NCBI RefSeq assembly: GCF_023073715.1
Contig: NZ_JADPKA010000018.1
Span: forward strand, 62,001 to 126,000
Length of the DNA stretch: 64,000 nucleotides
DNA from: Bradyrhizobium sp. 164
GTDB taxonomy: Bacteria; Pseudomonadota; Alphaproteobacteria; Rhizobiales; Xanthobacteraceae
Direction of reading: 5' to 3'
Positions within the stretch are counted from its first letter, which is position 1. Every line of letters starts with the position of its first letter. Under the pieces are notes generated by a model. The model was not told the origin of the DNA and made no database searches. It was given only the letters and a program-made list of their open reading frames with translations. Positions 57,827 to 64,000 of the stretch are shown here, one piece after another. Position numbers and translations under genes: made by a program.

Positions 57827-58774
57827 ATGTTTTCCTATCTGGTGCGGCGCCTGTTCCTGATGCTCGTGACCCTGTTCGGGATCTCGATCGTCATCTTCTT
57901 CCTGCTGCGCATCGTCCCCGGCAACATCGTCGACATTCTGTTCGCAGCGGCCGGCTACGTCGATCCCGCCGACAAGGCCAATCTGGAGAAGGAGCTCGGC
58001 ATCGACCAACCGCTGATCGTGCAATATTGGCACTGGATCGGCGGTCTTCTGCGCGGCGACTTTGGTTATTCCTACGTCTCGGAGAAGCCGGCGCTGCAGG
58101 AGATCCTGCCGCGGATTCCGATCACGGCGCGGCTTGCCGGCCTTGCGCTGTTGTTCTCGGCGTCCATCGGCATCCCGCTCGGCGTCATCAGCGCCGTGAA
58201 GCAGGGCACAAAACTCGACTATGCCCTGCGTGTCGTCAGCCTCAGCGGATTGTCGCTGCCCTCGTTTTGGCTTGGCCTTTTGATCCTGACCGCGTCGGTG
58301 GCGATGTTCGGGCAGATGCCGATCTTCAATCCCAATCCGCAGACCTGGCTCGAAGCGTTTGCCACCTATGCCGTGCCGGCGGCCGCGGTCGGCTTCCGCA
58401 GCGCCGCGCTGACCATGCGCATCACCCGCTCCTCGATGCTGGAGGTGCTGCGGCAGGATTATATCCGCACCGCCCGCGCCAAGGGCGCATCCGATGCTGC
58501 CGTGAACTATCACCACGCGCTGAAGAACGCGATCCTGCCCGTCATCACCGTGATCGGCATCGAGGCGGCGTTCCTGATCGGCGGGCTGATCGTCACCGAG
58601 ACCGTGTTCAACATCCCCGGCGTCGCCCGCTTCCTGGTCGAGGCGATCCGCTGGCGCGATTACCCGATCGTGCAGAACCTCGTGATGTTCATTGCGGTCG
58701 TCGTCGTCTTCGCGAATTTCACCGTCGACATGCTTTACGCGGTGTTCGACCCGCGGATCAGGTATACGGACTAG
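57827..58774 (+). CDS. ABC transporter permease (DppB type)
   Basis: A 315-residue permease with the first helix at about residues 9-30, the DppB motif FFLLRIVPGNIVDILFAAAG, ELGIDQPLIVQYWHWIGGLLRGDFGYS in pieces, the EAA region RTARAKGASDAAVNYHHALKNAILPV in pieces and the C-terminal FDPRIRYTD. It lies 35 bases after the binding-protein gene and 9 bases before the partner permease. Confidence 0.93.
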   Translation: MFSYLVRRLFLMLVTLFGISIVIFFLLRIVPGNIVDILFAAAGYVDPADKANLEKELGIDQPLIVQYWHWIGGLLRGDFGYSYVSEKPALQEILPRIPITARLAGLALLFSASIGIPLGVISAVKQGTKLDYALRVVSLSGLSLPSFWLGLLILTASVAMFGQMPIFNPNPQTWLEAFATYAVPAAAVGFRSAALTMRITRSSMLEVLRQDYIRTARAKGASDAAVNYHHALKNAILPVITVIGIEAAFLIGGLIVTETVFNIPGVARFLVEAIRWRDYPIVQNLVMFIAVVVVFANFTVDMLYAVFDPRIRYTD

Positions 58775-58783
58775 GAGATCAGC

Positions 58784-59677
58784 TTGACTGCGATCGACTA
58801 TGATCTCGAATTAAGGCGCGCCGGCGCACATGCGACCGGCGGCTGGAGGCGCGTGCTGTTCATGACGCAGCGGCACGTGCTGGGCGCGGCGGGGCTCGTC
58901 ATCATGACGATCTTCGTGTTGACTGCGATCTTCGCCGATTTCATCGCGCGCTACGATCCGCTAACGGTCGATTCCGCCCGAGCGCTGGCGCGCCCGAGCC
59001 TTGCGCACTGGATGGGCACCGATTCCTTCGGCCGCGACGTGTTCAGCCGTATCATCCACGGCGCGCGGATCTCGCTCGCGGTCGGGCTTGGCTCCACGGC
59101 GCTCGGCGGCTCGATCGGCGTGATCGTTGGCCTCACCTCCGGCTATCTCTCCGGCTGGGTCGATCTCGTGTTCCAGCGCGTCTCCGATGTTCTCCAGGCG
59201 CTGCCGCTTCTCGTGCTGGCGCTGGTGATGACGGCGGCGCTGGGTCCGTCGCTGCCGAACGTCATCCTCGCCATCGCCATTCCGCTGATCCCAACGGTCG
59301 CGCGCGTCATCCGCGCCAACACGCTGGCGCTGCGCGAACAGCCCTTCGTGGAAGCGGCAAAATCGATCGGTATGAGCGAGATGCGGATCGCGCTGCGCCA
59401 CGTGCTGCCGAACACGCTGGCGCCGCTGATCGTGCTGGCGACGGCCCAGCTCGGCTCGACCATCCTGACCGAGGCTTCGCTGTCCTTCCTCGGCCTCGGC
59501 ATTCCCGAACCTTATCCGTCGTGGGGGCGTATGCTCTCGGAATCCGCTGCCGAATATGTCCGCACTGCGCCGTGGCTGGTGATCTTCCCGGGCATCGCCA
59601 TCAGCCTCGCGGTATTCGGCGCCAATCTGTTCGGCGACGCCCTCCGCGACATCCTCGATCCCCGGCAGCGCGGCTGA
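58784..59677 (+). CDS. ABC transporter permease (DppC type)
   Basis: A 297-residue permease with the DppC motif [22 protein letters not shown] in part, membrane helices across residues 30-290, an EAA loop around [22 protein letters not shown], and the C-terminal [16 protein letters not shown]. The start is a TTG at 58784, preceded by GGAG at good spacing; no in-frame ATG fits. Its TGA overlaps the first ATPase gene (TGATG). Confidence 0.92.
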   Translation: MTAIDYDLELRRAGAHATGGWRRVLFMTQRHVLGAAGLVIMTIFVLTAIFADFIARYDPLTVDSARALARPSLAHWMGTDSFGRDVFSRIIHGARISLAVGLGSTALGGSIGVIVGLTSGYLSGWVDLVFQRVSDVLQALPLLVLALVMTAALGPSLPNVILAIAIPLIPTVARVIRANTLALREQPFVEAAKSIGMSEMRIALRHVLPNTLAPLIVLATAQLGSTILTEASLSFLGLGIPEPYPSWGRMLSESAAEYVRTAPWLVIFPGIAISLAVFGANLFGDALRDILDPRQRG

Positions 59678-60684
59678 TGGCTGACAAATTCGATCTCGTG
59701 CTCGACGTGAAGAACCTGAAGACGGTGTTCTTCACCAATTCGGGCCTCTTCAAGGCGGTTGACGACGTCTCGTTCACAGTGCGGCGCGGCGAGACGCTGG
59801 CGATCGTCGGCGAATCCGGTTGCGGCAAGAGCGTTACGGCGCTGTCACTGATGCGGCTGGTGCCCGATCCGCCCGGCCGCATTGTCGGCGGCTCAGTCAC
59901 GCTCGAAGGCACCGATCTGCTAGCGCTGGATGAAGCGGAAATGCGTGCTATCAGGGGCAACCGCATCTCCATGATCTTCCAGGAGCCGATGACATCGCTC
60001 AATCCGGTGATGCGGATCGGCGACCAGATCGCCGAGGCGGTGCGGCTGCACCGGAACTTGTCGGCCAAGGAGGCCGGGAATATCGCAGTCGAGATGCTGC
60101 GGCTGGTGCGCATCCCTGAGCCGGCGCGGCGCGCACGGGAATATCCGCACCAGCTCTCCGGCGGCATGCGCCAGCGCGCGATGATCGCGATGGCGCTGGC
60201 GTGCCGGCCCGCGCTGCTGATCGCGGACGAGCCGACCACCGCGCTCGACGTCACCATCCAGGCGCAGATTTTGGCGCTGATTCTCGACCTTCAGAAGGAG
60301 CTCGGCACCGGGCTGGTGCTGATCACGCACGATCTCGGCGTCGTCGCGCAAACCGCGCAGCGCGTGATCGTGATGTATGCGGGCCGGAAGGTCGAGGAAG
60401 CCGGCGTCGAAGCGCTGTTTGCATCGCCAAAGCACCCCTATACGCGTGGGCTGATGGCTTCGATTCCAGCCGTGCCGGCGTCCGGCGTCGCCGCACCGCC
60501 GCGGCTGAACGAAATTCCCGGCACCGTGCCGTCGCTGGTGCGGTTGCCGAAAGGCTGCGCCTTCGCGCCACGGTGCCCGCTCGCGATCAAGCGTTGCGAG
60601 GCCGAGTATCCGCCGCTGGCGGACTGGGGCGGCGGCCATCTCGCGGCGTGCTGGCGCGCGGCGGAAGTGGCGGAGGTGGCATGA
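59677..60684 (+). CDS. ABC transporter ATPase (DppD type)
   Basis: A 335-residue ATPase: Walker A GESGCGKS near residue 47, signature [15 protein letters not shown], Walker [13 protein letters not shown] and the DppD C-terminal oligopeptide domain with four cysteines ([16 protein letters not shown] and AACW) that in some relatives binds an iron-sulfur cluster. The ATG lies in the TGATG overlap with the permease gene. Unlike the first transporter in this window, the two ATPase domains here are separate genes. Confidence 0.95.
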   Translation: MADKFDLVLDVKNLKTVFFTNSGLFKAVDDVSFTVRRGETLAIVGESGCGKSVTALSLMRLVPDPPGRIVGGSVTLEGTDLLALDEAEMRAIRGNRISMIFQEPMTSLNPVMRIGDQIAEAVRLHRNLSAKEAGNIAVEMLRLVRIPEPARRAREYPHQLSGGMRQRAMIAMALACRPALLIADEPTTALDVTIQAQILALILDLQKELGTGLVLITHDLGVVAQTAQRVIVMYAGRKVEEAGVEALFASPKHPYTRGLMASIPAVPASGVAAPPRLNEIPGTVPSLVRLPKGCAFAPRCPLAIKRCEAEYPPLADWGGGHLAACWRAAEVAEVA

Positions 60685-61667
60685 CCGAAGCGCTGCTCGA
60701 AGTCACCGACCTCAAAAAGCACTACCCGGTCCGCGCCGGCGTGCTGCGCCGGCAGGTCGGCACGGTTCATGCGGTCGACGGCGTGTCGTTTTCACTCGGC
60801 ACCGGCGAGACGCTCGGCCTCGTCGGCGAATCCGGCTGCGGTAAGTCCACGGTGGCGCGGAGCGTGCTGCGGCTGGTCGAGCCGACCTCAGGGCAAATTC
60901 GTCTCGAGGGCGAGGACATCACCCATCTCTCGAAGACGGCGCTGCGGCCGCACCGCCGCTCGATGCAGATCGTGTTTCAGGACCCCTTTGCCTCGCTCAA
61001 TCCGCGCATGACCGCGGGCGACATAGTCGGCGAGCCGCTGGCCGTGCATGGACTCGCCACTGGCAAGGCGCTGGAGGGGCGCGTCGCCAAGCTCTTTGAA
61101 CAAGTCGGCTTGCGGCCAGACCAGATGCGCAACTTCCCGCATCAATTCTCCGGCGGCCAGCGTCAGCGCATCTGCATCGCGCGGGCACTGGCACTGGAGC
61201 CGCGGCTGATCGTCTGCGACGAGCCGGTCTCCGCGCTCGACGTCTCGATCCAGGCGCAAGTGATCAATCTATTGATCGATCTACAGCGGCAGCACGGCTT
61301 CTCCTATCTCTTCATCGCGCATGATCTCGCCGTGGTCGCGCATATCAGCCACCGCGTCGCAGTGATGTATCTCGGGCGAATCGTCGAGATTGCCGACAAG
61401 GACGAGCTGTTCCGCAATCCGCGCCATCCGTACACGCAGGCGCTGCTCGCCTCGGTGCCGGTCCCTAATCCGCTTGCGAAGAAACTTGCGCCGCTGGTCG
61501 ATGGCGACGTGCCGAGCCCGGTCAATCCGCCCTCGGGGTGCGCGTTTCACACGCGCTGCCGGTTTGCGATGGAGCGGTGCAGAGTGGAACGGCCGGCACT
61601 GGTGGATGCCGCCGGCGGGCACCAGGTCGCGTGTTTGCTCAATAACGGGACGGGGCGGCCTCTCTAA
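60681..61667 (+). CDS. ABC transporter ATPase (DppF type)
   Basis: A 328-residue ATPase: Walker A GESGCGKS near residue 53, Q-loop [13 protein letters not shown], signature [15 protein letters not shown], Walker [13 protein letters not shown], switch FIAHDLAVV and the C-terminal cysteine motif [15 protein letters not shown]. It overlaps the DppD gene by ATGA and ends the operon. The convergent carboxylase gene ends 47 bases downstream. Confidence 0.95.
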   Translation: MTEALLEVTDLKKHYPVRAGVLRRQVGTVHAVDGVSFSLGTGETLGLVGESGCGKSTVARSVLRLVEPTSGQIRLEGEDITHLSKTALRPHRRSMQIVFQDPFASLNPRMTAGDIVGEPLAVHGLATGKALEGRVAKLFEQVGLRPDQMRNFPHQFSGGQRQRICIARALALEPRLIVCDEPVSALDVSIQAQVINLLIDLQRQHGFSYLFIAHDLAVVAHISHRVAVMYLGRIVEIADKDELFRNPRHPYTQALLASVPVPNPLAKKLAPLVDGDVPSPVNPPSGCAFHTRCRFAMERCRVERPALVDAAGGHQVACLLNNGTGRPL

Positions 61668-61713
61668 TGTCGTCCCGGTGAAGGCCCATGGGCGTTAAGT
61701 TAGTTTGCCGCCG

Positions 61714-63686
<1,973 letters not shown>

Positions 63687-63690
<4 letters not shown>

Positions 63691-64000
63691 GGGCGGGCCA
63701 CGGAGAATTGCATGCGCTGGGGTGTGCGTGCATCACCCTCGCGGCAGATCGCGAGCACTTCGGACAGCACTGCGCCGGTGTCGCGCGGATCGATCACGCC
63801 GTCGTCGAGCACGCGCGCGCTGGTCGAGAACACGTCCATCTGACCGTCGAACACGCCGATGATCTCAGCCTTCATGGCCTCGAGCTTGTCCTTCTCGACC
63901 GGTCTGCCGCGGCGCGCGGCAGCGGCCTCGGTCACGATCGCCATGGTTTCTGCAGCCTGCTCGCCGCCCATCACGGCGGTCTTGGCATTCGGCCAGGAGA
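63687..64000 (-). CDS. Acyl-CoA carboxylase carboxyltransferase (beta) subunit, C-terminal part
   Basis: Only the last 104 codons are in the window; the frame remains open to the right edge. The visible part begins WPNAKTAVMGGEQAAET, a motif shared by methylcrotonyl- and geranyl-CoA carboxylase beta subunits (usually WMWPNARISVMGG), and ends with ARVLDDGVIDPRDT and a short tail. It catalyses transfer of carboxyl from biotin to the acyl-CoA. The stop overlaps the start of the alpha-subunit gene by ATGA, so this is the upstream gene of the operon. Confidence 0.92.

Overview
The window is high-GC DNA, densely packed with genes, many of them in ATGA or TGATG overlaps. It carries many ABC peptide and amino-acid transporter genes, acyl-CoA enzymes, a Sox thiosulfate-oxidation operon and numerous short intergenic inverted-repeat elements. 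Together these point to an alphaproteobacterium of the Nitrobacteraceae, most likely Bradyrhizobium or a close relative. This is inferred from gene content and repeat style; no rRNA or tRNA gene was seen. The stretch looks chromosomal: I saw no transposase, integrase, phage gene or CRISPR array.

Layout. (1) 1-8525, minus strand: an apparent single operon reading SBP, two permeases, a fused two-domain ATPase, then AtzG-, AtzE- and AtzH-like amide/urea-derivative hydrolysis proteins and a GntR regulator cut by the window edge. Hairpin repeats lie in every gap between the transporter genes, and one repeat is translated in frame inside the ATPase. (2) 8911-11406, minus: a kinase-like APH protein and an orphan UgpB-like binding protein. 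(3) 11607-18100, plus: an orphan DctP-type binding protein, two histidine kinases (one with an N-terminal receiver and DUF3369), an OmpR-type regulator and an ECF sigma factor. (4) 18468-22956, plus: a CcdA-like protein with an apparent frameshift, its redoxin partner, a membrane protein with an internal duplication, an L,D-transpeptidase and an orphan amino-acid binding protein. (5) 23213-32870: paired acyl-CoA dehydrogenases, an AhpD-like protein, a VOC protein, two MFS transporters, a prolyl oligopeptidase and a DUF938 methyltransferase.

(6) 33058-39144, plus: soxX-Y-Z-A-K-B and a periplasmic DsrE-like gene, followed by a persulfide dioxygenase-rhodanese fusion. soxCD is absent from the window, so this set predicts partial oxidation of thiosulfate with the sulfane sulfur handled some other way. 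(7) 39231-48318: a small lysine-rich protein, two more MFS transporters, a LolD/FtsX-like exporter coupled to an AttH-like secreted lipocalin, a MAPEG protein and a branched-chain amino-acid binding protein. (8) 48558-52912, minus: an RND efflux pump and its adaptor, with a palindrome upstream. (9) 53222-61667, plus: an iron-type alcohol dehydrogenase, an acyl-CoA synthetase and a complete, repeat-free peptide-type ABC transporter. They face the biotin carboxylase and carboxyltransferase subunits of an acyl-CoA carboxylase (61714-64000, minus), the latter cut by the window edge.

Most of the window is recognisable metabolism and transport. The strongest candidates for something less described are the repeat-punctuated transporter-hydrolase operon with a translated repeat, the DctP-kinase-kinase-regulator signalling set without its TRAP permease, and the soxCD-less Sox/DsrE/persulfide dioxygenase arrangement.
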